Of a DNA stretch of 64,000 nucleotides, positions 26,317 to 35,092 are shown in pieces; position 1 is the first letter of the stretch, and the number at the start of each line of letters is the position of its first letter. Where the stretch lies: positions 1 to 64,000 of the forward strand of contig NZ_JAHLQJ010000003.1 in the NCBI RefSeq assembly GCF_018919145.1, written 5' to 3'. The stretch comes from Paenibacillus brevis (lineage in GTDB: Bacteria; Bacillota; Bacilli; Paenibacillales; Paenibacillaceae). The translations under genes were made by a program, and so were the position numbers. Below the pieces are notes generated by a model that was not told the origin of the DNA, made no database searches, and saw only the letters and a program-made list of their open reading frames with translations.

Positions 26317-27161
26317 TCCGGCCGGTTCTGATACTGGATCGAACCCATGCTGCCTTGGAAGGCGACGTGCTTGAGCATTTCGCATTGGACGAGCTGTTAT
26401 GCAGGCATACTGGAGAGGGAGGGCCGGCGGTTTGCCATTTGTGGAGACATGCCGGCTCCTTTGTCATGGGCTCGCGTGACAGCCGACTTCCCCAGACCGG
26501 TACCGCAGTAAGGGCTCTGCATGCCAGCGGGATCGATGCCGTCGTAAGACATTCCGGCGGGGCGGCGGTTCCATTGGATGCCGGTGTGATCAATGTTTCT
26601 CTGATTCTTCCTATTCCGGAGTGCATCCATCGACAAGATTTTCGACAGGATTTTCAAATGATGGTCAGCTTGATTCAAAGGGCTGTGGTGCAGGCATGCA
26701 GAGCGGCTGGCGTGGAGGAGGCAGAGGTGGCAGCGGGTGAGATTGAGGGGGCATTCTGTCCGGGAGACTATGATTTAAGTGTCGGAGGACGCAAGTTTTG
26801 CGGAATAGCCCAGCGCAGGCAGCGTAAGGCTTTTATCATTCAGGCATTCGTCATTGTAGAAGGCTCTGGAAGTGCAAGGGCGAGACTGGTTCGATCCTTT
26901 TATGACACGGCAGCCGCAGGTGCTGATCCGGGACAATATCCCCTTGTCATCCCTGAATTTACAGCAAGCCTTGAGGAATTGACCGGTATAGGAAGTGGGA
27001 AAGCGTCCATTGCCCGATTTATCGAAGGTGTGAAGCATGTCATTCGTGCTGAGGATGCCGAGCAGGTTATGAACCCGGACGCTGTGGAGCTAATCTTAGC
27101 CGATAAGACCAGAATTAATGAAACTGCCGCCAAGCTAAGGCAGCGATATGAGCTACCCTAG
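26313..27161 (+). CDS. LipL/LipM-like lipoyl or octanoyl transferase
   Basis: A 282-residue BPL/LplA/LipB-fold protein. Blocks RHSGGAAVPLDAGVINVSLI, AFCPGDYDLSVGGRKFCGIAQRRQRKAFIIQAF and a C-terminal helix region match the Bacillus LipL/LipM families; the Cys in FCPGDYD is the expected acyl-enzyme residue. LipL moves octanoyl from GcvH to E2 subunits, LipM from ACP to GcvH; similarity to LipL looks closer but the choice is inference. It starts with TTG inside the exoA stop (TTGA), giving translational coupling. Confidence 0.8.
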   Translation: MIRPVLILDRTHAALEGDVLEHFALDELLCRHTGEGGPAVCHLWRHAGSFVMGSRDSRLPQTGTAVRALHASGIDAVVRHSGGAAVPLDAGVINVSLILPIPECIHRQDFRQDFQMMVSLIQRAVVQACRAAGVEEAEVAAGEIEGAFCPGDYDLSVGGRKFCGIAQRRQRKAFIIQAFVIVEGSGSARARLVRSFYDTAAAGADPGQYPLVIPEFTASLEELTGIGSGKASIARFIEGVKHVIRAEDAEQVMNPDAVELILADKTRINETAAKLRQRYELP

Positions 27162-27199
27162 TCTGACGGCAGAAGGATCTTAGCTTTTCATTTCCAGCA

Positions 27200-28237
27200 T
27201 TAGGGGATGTTAATGGTGATCGGGCCAGCCTTTTTAAGGCGAAGCCATTTGAAAACTTCCGAACCGATATCAATCAGTGTGATCAAAATAATGAGATAAA
27301 TCAGGTTTCCGGTGACCGTCTCCCAGATTCGGCTAACAGGCTCGAAGAACTCATTGCCTGCTTCAATGAATATGCCAGTTGCCTGCAGTTGTTCCATAAA
27401 GGCAGGATTCCAGAAGCCAGGCTCTGACAGCAAGAATCCGGCAAAAATGACGCCTGCTACGCTGAATATAATATGGTATGCGAGCAGTCCTGCCGTCCGT
27501 TGACGAACCAGCATTTTATAGATTTCTTTTCCAACGCCTGCAACACCGAAAGCGACGATGAATGGCCAGAAGCGGTATAGAACATCAAAGTTGATAAAGG
27601 GTACGATGCTCAATTCGCCGCTCGCCGTCGTATAAATGGCAAGGAGCTCAGCACCGCTTAGCAAGACAATGGTGAAGAGAACCGTGAAAATAATTCCCGC
27701 AATCGGTTCGCTCAGCTTGATCTCGGCACGGGAGTCGGGAATCGGAGGCAGGTCGGAAGGCCGCCATGACATTGAACCGTACTCGCTAGGCGTCTTTTTG
27801 CGGATTCCGTATTCGATCATCGCGAACACCACAGTTACCCAGACAAAGCCTTGAGAAGCCGCACTGACGATAGAAGTAATGTAGCTTGTAAACTGATCTG
27901 TAATCTCGTTCGGCCGAAGCGCGGTCTCAACCACAAAAATAACCGATAAAGATGCGATAACAGCGATCATTACAACTTTGATGACAGAAAGATAAGATTC
28001 GAACAATTGCGGACCTACCAAATAGCGTTCATGCCCCCGGTATTTAGCCGCCATGGCAGCGGGGTGGCCTAAATGCAACAACACTTGCTCGGCCTCTTCG
28101 GGAGTGGGAACCGGACCAGCGGCTTGTTCCTCCAGCATATCTTCAATCAGACCATGGAGCTCCTTGCGAATATCCTCCCGCATACCCTCAGGCAACCTGC
28201 GGATCACCGCATGCACATAACGATCAATAACCTCCAT
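27200..28237 (-). CDS. HAAS-domain membrane protein
   Basis: A 345-residue protein with an N-terminal HAAS (signalling) domain (about 1-75; IRRLPEGMREDIRKELHGLIEDMLEEQ) and about six membrane segments in the rest. HAAS-membrane proteins are usually encoded after a PadR regulator, as here (4-nt gap), and act as its partner in sensing membrane or cell-wall state. The function is a family-level inference. Confidence 0.8.
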   Translation of the reverse strand: MEVIDRYVHAVIRRLPEGMREDIRKELHGLIEDMLEEQAAGPVPTPEEAEQVLLHLGHPAAMAAKYRGHERYLVGPQLFESYLSVIKVVMIAVIASLSVIFVVETALRPNEITDQFTSYITSIVSAASQGFVWVTVVFAMIEYGIRKKTPSEYGSMSWRPSDLPPIPDSRAEIKLSEPIAGIIFTVLFTIVLLSGAELLAIYTTASGELSIVPFINFDVLYRFWPFIVAFGVAGVGKEIYKMLVRQRTAGLLAYHIIFSVAGVIFAGFLLSEPGFWNPAFMEQLQATGIFIEAGNEFFEPVSRIWETVTGNLIYLIILITLIDIGSEVFKWLRLKKAGPITINIP

Positions 28238-28241
28238 ACAT

Positions 28242-28586
28242 TCATGCCTCCTCTGAATTCATTATTTTTGTCATGGCTTCATTAAGCGCCTTCCATTCCA
28301 AGCAAAGTCCCGCATATACCTCGCGTCCAAATGGAGTAATCACATAGTACTTGCGGGGGCGCGCTTCATTCGTGTCCCAACTGCTTGCCAGCAGCTCCTG
28401 CTTCTCCAGTCTTCTAAGCAGCGGGTACAGCGTTCCGGGATCGACAGGGATTCCCTTGTCTTCAAGTACTGTTACTAGCGAATATCCATATTGCGCTTCC
28501 TCCAGTTGGCTTAGTACACCGATGATGATTGTACCTCTCCGCAGTTCGCTCAGTATTGTCTGTATAGTTTCAGCTACATCAGCCAT
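28242..28586 (-). CDS. PadR family transcriptional regulator
   Basis: A 114-residue winged-helix repressor with the PadR pattern: RRGTIIIGVLSQLEEAQYGYSLV, LEDKGIPVDPGTLYPLLRRLEKQELLASSW and RKYYVITPFGREV. The ATG follows a weak AGGAG (AAGGAGTTGATCAT). It is the first gene of a two-gene operon with the HAAS membrane protein and probably autoregulated. Confidence 0.92.
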   Translation of the reverse strand: MADVAETIQTILSELRRGTIIIGVLSQLEEAQYGYSLVTVLEDKGIPVDPGTLYPLLRRLEKQELLASSWDTNEARPRKYYVITPFGREVYAGLCLEWKALNEAMTKIMNSEEA

Positions 28587-28687
28587 ATGATCAACTCCTT
28601 GATTCCACTATACTGTATGACACACACTATTGTAAATAGACCAATAATATATTTCCGATAATAAAAACAAGTACTCAAAACCCAATA

Positions 28688-28717
28688 TTGACAATGATAA
28701 TCATTATCAATTATAAT
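28688..28717 (+). promoter_or_regulatory. Fur-controlled promoter of the flavodoxin gene
   Basis: TTGACA and TATAAT spaced 18 nt apart, with the Fur box GACAATGATAATCATTATC (28690-28708, one mismatch to the 19-bp consensus) overlapping the -35 and filling the spacer. Same architecture as the promoter at 24959. Confidence 0.88.
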
Positions 28718-28779
28718 GCGGATGTTGATTCCACATCGCTTAGGTCGATAGTGATTAAGAATAACGAGGGATGAGAGAG

Positions 28780-29232
28780 ATGAGCAGAGTACTGATTGTA
28801 TATGCGAGCCTGACGGGGAATACTGAAGAGATGGCCGAATTAATTGCGGAAGGAATCCGTGCTGCGGGTTCTTCGGCAGATTTGAAGGAAGTAGAGCAAT
28901 GCAGTGCTTCAGAACTGATGCGCTATGAAGGTGTCCTTCTGGGGGCCTACACATGGGGAGACGGAGAGCTCCCGGATGAATTTGAGGATTTCATCGATGA
29001 GATGGAGGAATTGGAGCTTGAGGGCAGGAAGGCGGCTGTATTCGGAAGCGGGGATACGACCTATCGCCTTTACTGCGGCGCTGTTGATGTCCTGGAAGAG
29101 AAGCTGCGGGAGTTCGGCGCTGTTGTGGAGCAAGAAGGATTAAAGGTGGAGTATGGACCCAATGCAGAAGAGAAGCAATTGTGCAAGGAATTCGGTGCAC
29201 GTTTTGCCCAAAGCCTGCTTGGCGCCTCCTGA
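28780..29232 (+). CDS. Flavodoxin
   Basis: A 150-residue FMN electron carrier. The FMN phosphate loop is YASLTGNTEEMAE (about 7-19), the flavin-stacking regions are GAYTWGDGELPDEFEDFI and FGSGDTTYRLYCGAVDVLEEKL. The ATG at 28780, 9 nt after GAGGG, gives the normal flavodoxin length; an ATG three codons earlier lies too close to the ribosome site. The Fur-box promoter means it replaces ferredoxin when iron is short. Confidence 0.93.
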   Translation: MSRVLIVYASLTGNTEEMAELIAEGIRAAGSSADLKEVEQCSASELMRYEGVLLGAYTWGDGELPDEFEDFIDEMEELELEGRKAAVFGSGDTTYRLYCGAVDVLEEKLREFGAVVEQEGLKVEYGPNAEEKQLCKEFGARFAQSLLGAS

Positions 29233-29239
29233 TTCTTCA

Positions 29240-29995
29240 ATGATGAGAAGAGTAGTGGATTATGAGCTTGAGGCATGGATTAGAGCACAGACCGGGCAAG
29301 GCTGTGCATGCTCATGTGCTTGGAAGGGCTCGGGTCAAAGACAAGGCCAAGGACAGCCCCATTTCTCCTGGAGACAGCAGGTTCAATACGCAGTGGGGCA
29401 TACCGTCAATGACTATTTGGAGCTTACTCCGGAGGTACGGGCGCACACACCCATTCAATATTTGCTGAATCGGCGCTGGCCGCGAAGCCGCCACTTGTTC
29501 GACGACCCGCTCCATTATTGGGAGATCTATCATCGAATGACGGACCAGCTGACTCACAGCCTGTCTCCGCATCTAGAGGATTACCCGACAGCGCTGTATG
29601 AGCAATGGGAGACTCGATTCACTGAAATGGAAAGCCTATCGATGATTTTTCAGGCGGTTTGGAAACAGCAGGATTCACAATCCGCCAAGGAACAGATCAC
29701 CGTTCAGAAATGGCTGGTGGAGGAGAATGATTGGCTGGCGGAAGCATTTGTTCATATGACCACCGTATTTTGGTTCAGCGCCTTCGGTCAATTGCCTGAT
29801 GTAATCGAGATTTTTGCATTAATGGAAGGACGCAGAATGGTTGTGACTCGAGCTGAACTGGAACTTCAGCAGTCACTCGATTATGTACGTCTGTTGAATC
29901 ATGTCTTTGAGGAAAGTTCCGCGCGCACGGACAATCGTCTCGAAACGGGCTATACAGATATGATGCGGGGAGAGTCTGCGGAAATTTTAAATTGA
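29240..29995 (+). CDS. Hypothetical protein, possibly a degenerate PD-(D/E)XK nuclease fold
   Basis: About 251 residues from the first of two adjacent ATGs 8 nt after the flavodoxin stop; no clear ribosome site is seen, so it may depend on coupling to flavodoxin. No family is recognised with confidence. The segment order EMESLSMIFQAVW - ITVQKWLVEEN - AEAFVHMTTVFWFSAFGQLPDVIEIFALMEGRR looks like the RecB/Cas4-type core (Glu strand, then DxK-like strand, then the QhxxY-type helix region), but the acidic residues are replaced (VQK keeps only the Lys), so activity is unlikely if the fold is right. A Cys-rich, Gly/Gln-rich stretch (CACSCAWKGSGQRQGQGQ) sits near residue 20-37. Low confidence in function. 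Confidence 0.6.
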   Translation: MMRRVVDYELEAWIRAQTGQGCACSCAWKGSGQRQGQGQPHFSWRQQVQYAVGHTVNDYLELTPEVRAHTPIQYLLNRRWPRSRHLFDDPLHYWEIYHRMTDQLTHSLSPHLEDYPTALYEQWETRFTEMESLSMIFQAVWKQQDSQSAKEQITVQKWLVEENDWLAEAFVHMTTVFWFSAFGQLPDVIEIFALMEGRRMVVTRAELELQQSLDYVRLLNHVFEESSARTDNRLETGYTDMMRGESAEILN

Positions 29996-30060
29996 GGCGG
30001 ATGATTTTTTGAATTGCCTCTTTAAGTTCATGGCTTGCAGGGCTACAATAACATAAAAGT

Positions 30061-30094
30061 GCGTGTTCAAAAAGATGACTTTTTGAACAACCTC
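30061..30094 (+). repeat. Short member of the GTTCAAAAAG repeat family, upstream of dgt
   Basis: A 10-bp perfect hairpin GTTCAAAAAG-ATGA-CTTTTTGAAC (30065-30088), flanked by GCGT on the left and AACCTC on the right. Read on the other strand it equals the left end joined to the right end of the long copies at 56688 and 63145 with the middle missing. A degenerate further copy (TTTTTTGAATTGCCTC) lies at 30005-30020. It sits 33 nt before the dgt start, after a TACAAT that may be its -10. Confidence 0.75.
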
Positions 30095-30126
30095 AAAAAG
30101 CGCTGTGTTATGAAGGAGTAAGGCTA

Positions 30127-31539
30127 ATGAACTTACAGACATTAAGACATCACCGGCAGCATCCGGATAACATTGGACAGGAGACTGCCCGTTCAACCTA
30201 TGACCGCGATTATTCGCGGTTAATTCATTCCCCCACCTTCCGCCGGCTTCAAGGAAAGTCTCAGGTATTCGGGGCAGGGACCGGTGATTACTACCGGACC
30301 CGGCTAACCCATTCCCTGGAGGTGGCGCAGATTGCCCGGGAGGCGGCTCGAAGCTTGCTGCGGGCCTATCCGCAGGTTGCGATTGAACAGGCGGAGCATC
30401 CCGGGCTCGTTATTGATCCTGAAGTGGTGGAATGTGCGGCGATATGCCATGACTTCGGGCATCCTCCCTTTGGTCATAAGGGAGAGGAAGTGCTCGGGCA
30501 GATCCTTGACAATCTGATCGAGCGCAAGGCGCAAGAGGCCATGTCAGGTAGAGATAATCTATCGCCGGATGTGCAGCAAGAGCTGTATGATGCTATGCGG
30601 CGGAAGTACGAGCATTTTGAAGGGAATGCCCATAACTTTCGGTTGATGATGTTTCTTGAGAAAAGGGAAAACATAGACGGACTCAACCTGTCGGATGCGG
30701 TTCTGCTTGGAACGAACAAGTACCCCTACCCCGGAACCCTCAACAAAAAGGGACTCTATCGTCATGAATGGCAATATATATCACAGATCCGGGAACGATG
30801 GGGAATGCCGGAAGGCAAAAAGACGTTTGAGGCGCAATTAATGGATTTGTGCGATGATATCGCTTATTCGGCGCATGATCTGGAGGACGGAATCAAAGCG
30901 GGAAAAATTGAAGTACATGAGCATTTCCTGTTTGATTCCCACATTCAGCGGCTCATTGTCGAGAAAATTACGACGCTGGATGATTTTTTCTGGGAGGGCT
31001 GGATGCCCGAGCAGATTGAGATCAAGGTCATGCAGGTGTTGAACCTGTTCCTCGACGTATGGAATGCAAAGATGCCGATATGCGATCACGATTACTCCAG
31101 AACCCGTAGAGAGGTAAAGGCCCATTGGGTCAGCCTGTTTGTCGGCAGCCTTGGGGTGGTCGAGGAGGAGAATTGGCAGAAGGTTACGTTCGTCAAGGAA
31201 GGCCGGGAAGACGAGGATATGCTGCGGACGGTCAGTGTGCTGAAAAGCTTCGCTTGGGTGACGATGATCCGGGATTTGCGTGTGCAGCGGCTTCAGAAGC
31301 GCTCCTCCTGGGTCATCAAGCGGCTCTGGGACGCCTTTGTCGACCCGGTTACCTCCAAATCCATTATTCCCGGAGACTGGCTGCGCAGGTTCGACCAAGA
31401 TCAGAAGAAGTCCGATCCGATCTGGACCTGGGAGCATATGATTATTGATTATATTGCCGGAATGACTGATGCTTACGCGGAGAAAATATATAATGAGCTC
31501 TATGGACTCAAGGTAGGGACGATTTACGACATGGATTAA
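30127..31539 (+). CDS. dgt: Deoxyguanosinetriphosphate triphosphohydrolase-like protein
   Basis: A 470-residue HD-domain dNTPase that splits dNTPs to nucleoside and triphosphate, used in dNTP pool control and in some bacteria in phage defence. Metal residues are visible in RLTHSLEVAQIARE (His), CHDFGHPPFGHKGEE (HD) and DLCDDIAYSAHDLEDG (second Asp). N-terminal SRLIHSPTFRRLQGKSQVF is typical of the family. AAGGAG lies 8 nt before the ATG. A short repeat hairpin is in its leader and a strong terminator follows. Confidence 0.92.
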   Translation: MNLQTLRHHRQHPDNIGQETARSTYDRDYSRLIHSPTFRRLQGKSQVFGAGTGDYYRTRLTHSLEVAQIAREAARSLLRAYPQVAIEQAEHPGLVIDPEVVECAAICHDFGHPPFGHKGEEVLGQILDNLIERKAQEAMSGRDNLSPDVQQELYDAMRRKYEHFEGNAHNFRLMMFLEKRENIDGLNLSDAVLLGTNKYPYPGTLNKKGLYRHEWQYISQIRERWGMPEGKKTFEAQLMDLCDDIAYSAHDLEDGIKAGKIEVHEHFLFDSHIQRLIVEKITTLDDFFWEGWMPEQIEIKVMQVLNLFLDVWNAKMPICDHDYSRTRREVKAHWVSLFVGSLGVVEEENWQKVTFVKEGREDEDMLRTVSVLKSFAWVTMIRDLRVQRLQKRSSWVIKRLWDAFVDPVTSKSIIPGDWLRRFDQDQKKSDPIWTWEHMIIDYIAGMTDAYAEKIYNELYGLKVGTIYDMD

Positions 31540-31555
31540 GTTAAGCCAATACATT

Positions 31556-31602
31556 AAAAGGGGCGCCGAGTCATCAATATTGATGATTCGGCGCCCCTTT
31601 TG
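31556..31602. terminator. Bidirectional terminator between dgt and tdk
   Basis: A very long stem: AAAAGGGGCGCCGA with TCATCA pairs with TGATGA and TCGGCGCCCCTTTT around an ATAT loop. A and T tracts on both sides fit use by both convergent genes. Confidence 0.9.
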
Positions 31603-31623
31603 ATGCGGGCTGCTACGTTCTAG

Positions 31624-32193
31624 CTATAGCGGCGGATTGGCATGACATTTGCGGCAGACCGGATAGTAGGATTCATTTCCGCCGATCTGAATTTGCTCGC
31701 CTGTATAGACAGGCTTGCCGTTTTCCACGCGCAGATTCATCGTCGCCTTTCGGGCACAGAACCAGCAGATGGTTTTCATTTCCTCAATTTTATCGGCATA
31801 AATGAGCAGTTGGCGGCTGCCCTCGAACAATTGATTCTGGAAATCATTCTTCAAGCCGAAGGCCATCACCGGGATGTCCAGCTCATCGACAATCCGGACC
31901 AACTGCCGGATGCTCGATTCCCCGAGGAATTGACATTCATCGATCAGAATGCAATACAGCTTCGGGGTATGATCGCGAACGATGGCGAAGATGTCGGTAT
32001 CCTCATAGATCGGAATCGCATGCCGGCGAAGGCCGATCCGGGAAGAGACATATCCAATCTCATCGCGGTTGTCTACAGCGGAGGTGAAGATAAGGACAGG
32101 CTTATTCTGTTCTTCGTAATTATGGGCAACCTTGAGAATCTCGATAGATTTCCCGCTGTTCATTGCTCCGTATTTATAAAACAATTGTGCCAA
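31624..32193 (-). CDS. tdk: Thymidine kinase
   Basis: A 189-residue type II thymidine kinase that salvages thymidine to dTMP. Walker A is [13 protein letters not shown] (near 8-20), Walker B-like LIDECQF, the lasso region follows, and zinc is held by CWFC and CRKC near the C terminus. The gene stands alone, convergent to dgt; both adjust the dNTP pool. Confidence 0.95.
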   Translation of the reverse strand: MAQLFYKYGAMNSGKSIEILKVAHNYEEQNKPVLIFTSAVDNRDEIGYVSSRIGLRRHAIPIYEDTDIFAIVRDHTPKLYCILIDECQFLGESSIRQLVRIVDELDIPVMAFGLKNDFQNQLFEGSRQLLIYADKIEEMKTICWFCARKATMNLRVENGKPVYTGEQIQIGGNESYYPVCRKCHANPPL

Positions 32194-32291
32194 TTCGGGA
32201 CGTTCCTCTCTACAGTTCTTTTCATTGCTAGCAGGTTCTATTTTAACATAAATCGCCCGCCGGGTTTACCGATAATTTACGAAGAATTGCA

Positions 32292-33791
32292 TCATTTTGA
32301 TCGGGCGGTCATCTCGCCGAGCTTCTCGCTGACTTGACGGACATCCTCCATTTCTTTATGAATGGACACGATCCGTTCGTTCTGATCCTCAATAGAAGAA
32401 AGCATCTGCTCCGTGGTTGCGGAATGCTCCTCCGTAATTCCGGCAATCTCGCTGATTTGGTCGCGAATCTCGACGAATTGTCTCTTCATCGTATCCATCG
32501 CCGCGGCTTCGTCCCGGATTAGTGCACTAATTCCGGTGAAGCTATGCTCGATCATCTTGAATCCGTCTCTGAAGCGTTCGGCAATAAGGAAGCCCTGCTC
32601 GGTCGCAGAATAGCCTAGTTGGACATCATCCAGTGCGGCTTGGCTCACGGTGGACAGCTTTTCCACGATGCTCTGGATTTGCCCGGTCATTTCGCCGCTT
32701 GTAGCAGCCAGCTTACGAATCTCGGATGCGACAACCGCGAACCCTCTGCCGGATTCACCGGCCCGAGCGGACTCAATTGCTGCATTCAGGGACAATAGAT
32801 TTGTCTGATTGGATATTTGGGAAATAGATAACAGGATTTCACGTATTTGCTGCATTTCCCCGTGCATGGCGGTTACAGCGCCAAGGGCCGATTGGATTGC
32901 CTTCTGTACAACCGAAATCCGCTCCGCCAGCTCCTCAGCCTCGACGTTACCTTGGCTGACCAGCTCGCCAACCTGGGCGGACTCTGACAGGGTAGATGCC
33001 GAGCCTTGATGAACTTGCTGAACGAGCCGGTCAACCGTGGCAATCGATGCATGAATATCATTTAGATTCGCGGCCTCCTGCTCGATGCCTCTCGCAATCT
33101 CCTGGACAGCCAGCACAACCGTTCCGCTGATACTGCGAGTTCCGGAAATGCTCTCATTACTGCTGGTTACACTCTCGTTTAACCGCTTCGTGTATAAGGA
33201 GATCTCCTCAAGTGTAGTCTCCAGTGCAGCGGAGAGATCGGAGGCGGCTGCCTCCCGGCGGGCGCTCTCATCCATGAGGTTCTTGCCCCAGGTTGTCAGG
33301 AAGAATAAATAAATCGCCGTACTGTTCAGAAAGGCGAGACGCATGATGAAATCAGATAGTTCCCACTGTATTCCCAACAAGGAAGAGGGATCAAAAATAA
33401 AGAAAAGTATAAGGAGGACATTCAGCAGCCCCGTAAACGTTAACAAAACATCTTTCCTGAAATACATAGCTGAGGAAACGATGGTGACAGGGAAGATGAG
33501 GAAGAAGCGAAAGGCGCCTTGCTCGAAATACAACAATGCAAGGGTGATAACCGCAGGCGCAAGCGGGATTAATGCTCCCACGAGCACCTCGGGCAGCCAG
33601 GCTTTCAAATGGGCCAAATAGATGAGACTGCCGATTACACAAGTAATAATCATGATGAGCGAGATCCTGAGTCCGGTTTCTCTGCCGTGCACAAAGGGGG
33701 CCTCCAGGGCGAATATCGTCGAGAAGGCCAGCAAGATGAAATAATTGATTTTGGTAACCTGGTGAAAGCTGAACCTGCCTTGCAAGTGCAT
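32292..33791 (-). CDS. Methyl-accepting chemotaxis-like transducer with polytopic membrane domain
   Basis: About 499 residues from the ATG with GAGAGGA 9-10 nt upstream; the frame remains open to 33872 (526 residues) but earlier starts lack a ribosome site. Six membrane helices occupy the N-terminal third, with no large extracellular sensor domain; then a coiled-coil MCP signalling domain with the hairpin tip region [37 protein letters not shown]. The lack of an external ligand domain suggests it reads a membrane or intracellular signal. No chemotaxis genes lie nearby. Confidence 0.88.
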   Translation of the reverse strand: MHLQGRFSFHQVTKINYFILLAFSTIFALEAPFVHGRETGLRISLIMIITCVIGSLIYLAHLKAWLPEVLVGALIPLAPAVITLALLYFEQGAFRFFLIFPVTIVSSAMYFRKDVLLTFTGLLNVLLILFFIFDPSSLLGIQWELSDFIMRLAFLNSTAIYLFFLTTWGKNLMDESARREAAASDLSAALETTLEEISLYTKRLNESVTSSNESISGTRSISGTVVLAVQEIARGIEQEAANLNDIHASIATVDRLVQQVHQGSASTLSESAQVGELVSQGNVEAEELAERISVVQKAIQSALGAVTAMHGEMQQIREILLSISQISNQTNLLSLNAAIESARAGESGRGFAVVASEIRKLAATSGEMTGQIQSIVEKLSTVSQAALDDVQLGYSATEQGFLIAERFRDGFKMIEHSFTGISALIRDEAAAMDTMKRQFVEIRDQISEIAGITEEHSATTEQMLSSIEDQNERIVSIHKEMEDVRQVSEKLGEMTARSK

Positions 33792-33960
33792 GAACACTTC
33801 ATCCTCTCTGGTAGGGGTATAGATCAACTTTTCTATGTATCCATCCATGTAGATAGAAATGGTGGCCTGCATTCTATTATAGATTCTATGTGGGGGTTTT
33901 CACATGATTTTTTTAGATTAGGGATAAAAGCGGATACTTCTTGCGGTGTAATTGAATTCA

Positions 33961-33989
33961 TTGATAGGGCGTCCAATCCCTTGTACTAT
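33961..33989 (+). promoter_or_regulatory. Promoter of the transposase-like gene
   Basis: TTGATA and TACTAT separated by exactly 17 nt, ending 31 nt before the chosen ATG. Good spacing, moderate -10. Confidence 0.5.
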
Positions 33990-34020
33990 AGATGGAATAA
34001 GAGAGATGGGAGAAGCGGCG

Positions 34021-35091
34021 ATGAATGAGCAGCAGAAGTATCAAATCCTTCTTCACGGCATAACAGGCAATAATGTCTCCCGCACCTGCCGGGAATTCGG
34101 TATCTCCAGAACGCTATATTACCGCTGGTATAAAGCCTATGCGGAGCAAGGAATGGAGGGGCTGGCTGAGGCTCCAAGGAGGCCGGTCATGCCGAATCAG
34201 GTAGATCGGAGGACGGAGAAGGCCATTCTGGCGCATGTAGCTCGCCACCCGCAGGATGGTCCTAAGCGGATCAGCTATGAGCTGGAGAATGAAGGGATTA
34301 TCGTCGGAGAGACTGGAATCTATAATGTTCTGCGGCGACAGGGGCTCAATTGCCGGTCGGAGCGCGAGCGTTTTGCCAGAGAAATAAAGGAACACAGGAA
34401 GAAGGGGAGGCGGTCGGAGGCGAAGGCTTCCAGGACGGAGGCTGCGGGAAGGAACGTACCGAGGCAGAAAAAGCTCGACTACAAGCTGAAGCTTCAGGAG
34501 CATGCAAGACCCGGTTATATTTGCTATCAAGCCATTCAATATCTGGGCAAGCTTCCTGGAGCGGGCAAGGTATATCAATACATCGTGCTGGACTCTTATT
34601 CCCGCCTGGCCATTATGAAGCTGTATCCTCGCAGGTCGGCGGATGACCTGATGGATTTCATGAAGATGAGGATCATTCCCCTGCTGAAAACCTTTGATCT
34701 TAGCATTGATCATCTGGTGACAAACTCTGGTCAGGAATTTGCTACATCCTGGGAACGGGGTAATCATAAGTATACGAACTATTTACATAAGCTTGGAATC
34801 ACCCAGGAGGTCTTTGCGGCTGGCAGACAGGACGTGTTTCAGCCTTTGCATGAATTTACGGCCCTGCTGGCGCGAGAATTCTATAAGCCGCAGATTTCCC
34901 GTCTTGCTTCCGAGGAAGAAGCTGTCTCGTTGGATCGGCTTGAACAGCGGCTGAATGAATATCTGAACTTTTACAACTATAATCGGCCGTTAGATCAGGG
35001 GGCCAATCGAGGCAGAATTCCGACAGATATTGTACTGGGTTTCCGGGATGCCTCCGAACCGTTGCCGTTATGGCTGTTCACAAGGAGATGA
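34021..35091 (+). CDS. Transposase-derived HTH/integrase-fold protein, probably inactive
   Basis: A 356-residue protein built like an IS481/IS3-type transposase: an N-terminal HTH (about 1-60; NNVSRTCREFGISRTLYYRWYKAY), a second HTH region (about 65-115), a basic linker (125-165) and an integrase core (about 170-345). The first catalytic Asp is kept (YIVLDSYSRLAI) but the usual TDNGSEF reads TNSGQEF and the usual VERFHRT reads FQPLHEFT, so the second Asp is Asn and the Glu is Gln. GGGAGAAG precedes the ATG and a promoter is visible. No terminal inverted repeats or target duplication are seen. This points to a domesticated DNA-binding protein. The next gene begins 1 nt after its stop, so the two form an operon. 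Confidence 0.8.
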   Translation: MNEQQKYQILLHGITGNNVSRTCREFGISRTLYYRWYKAYAEQGMEGLAEAPRRPVMPNQVDRRTEKAILAHVARHPQDGPKRISYELENEGIIVGETGIYNVLRRQGLNCRSERERFAREIKEHRKKGRRSEAKASRTEAAGRNVPRQKKLDYKLKLQEHARPGYICYQAIQYLGKLPGAGKVYQYIVLDSYSRLAIMKLYPRRSADDLMDFMKMRIIPLLKTFDLSIDHLVTNSGQEFATSWERGNHKYTNYLHKLGITQEVFAAGRQDVFQPLHEFTALLAREFYKPQISRLASEEEAVSLDRLEQRLNEYLNFYNYNRPLDQGANRGRIPTDIVLGFRDASEPLPLWLFTRR

Positions 35092-35092
35092 T

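Noticed and set aside
29153..29239. Upstream extension of the hypothetical protein overlapping flavodoxin
   Set aside because: The added 29 codons lie fully within the flavodoxin frame and their residues look like an out-of-frame reading.
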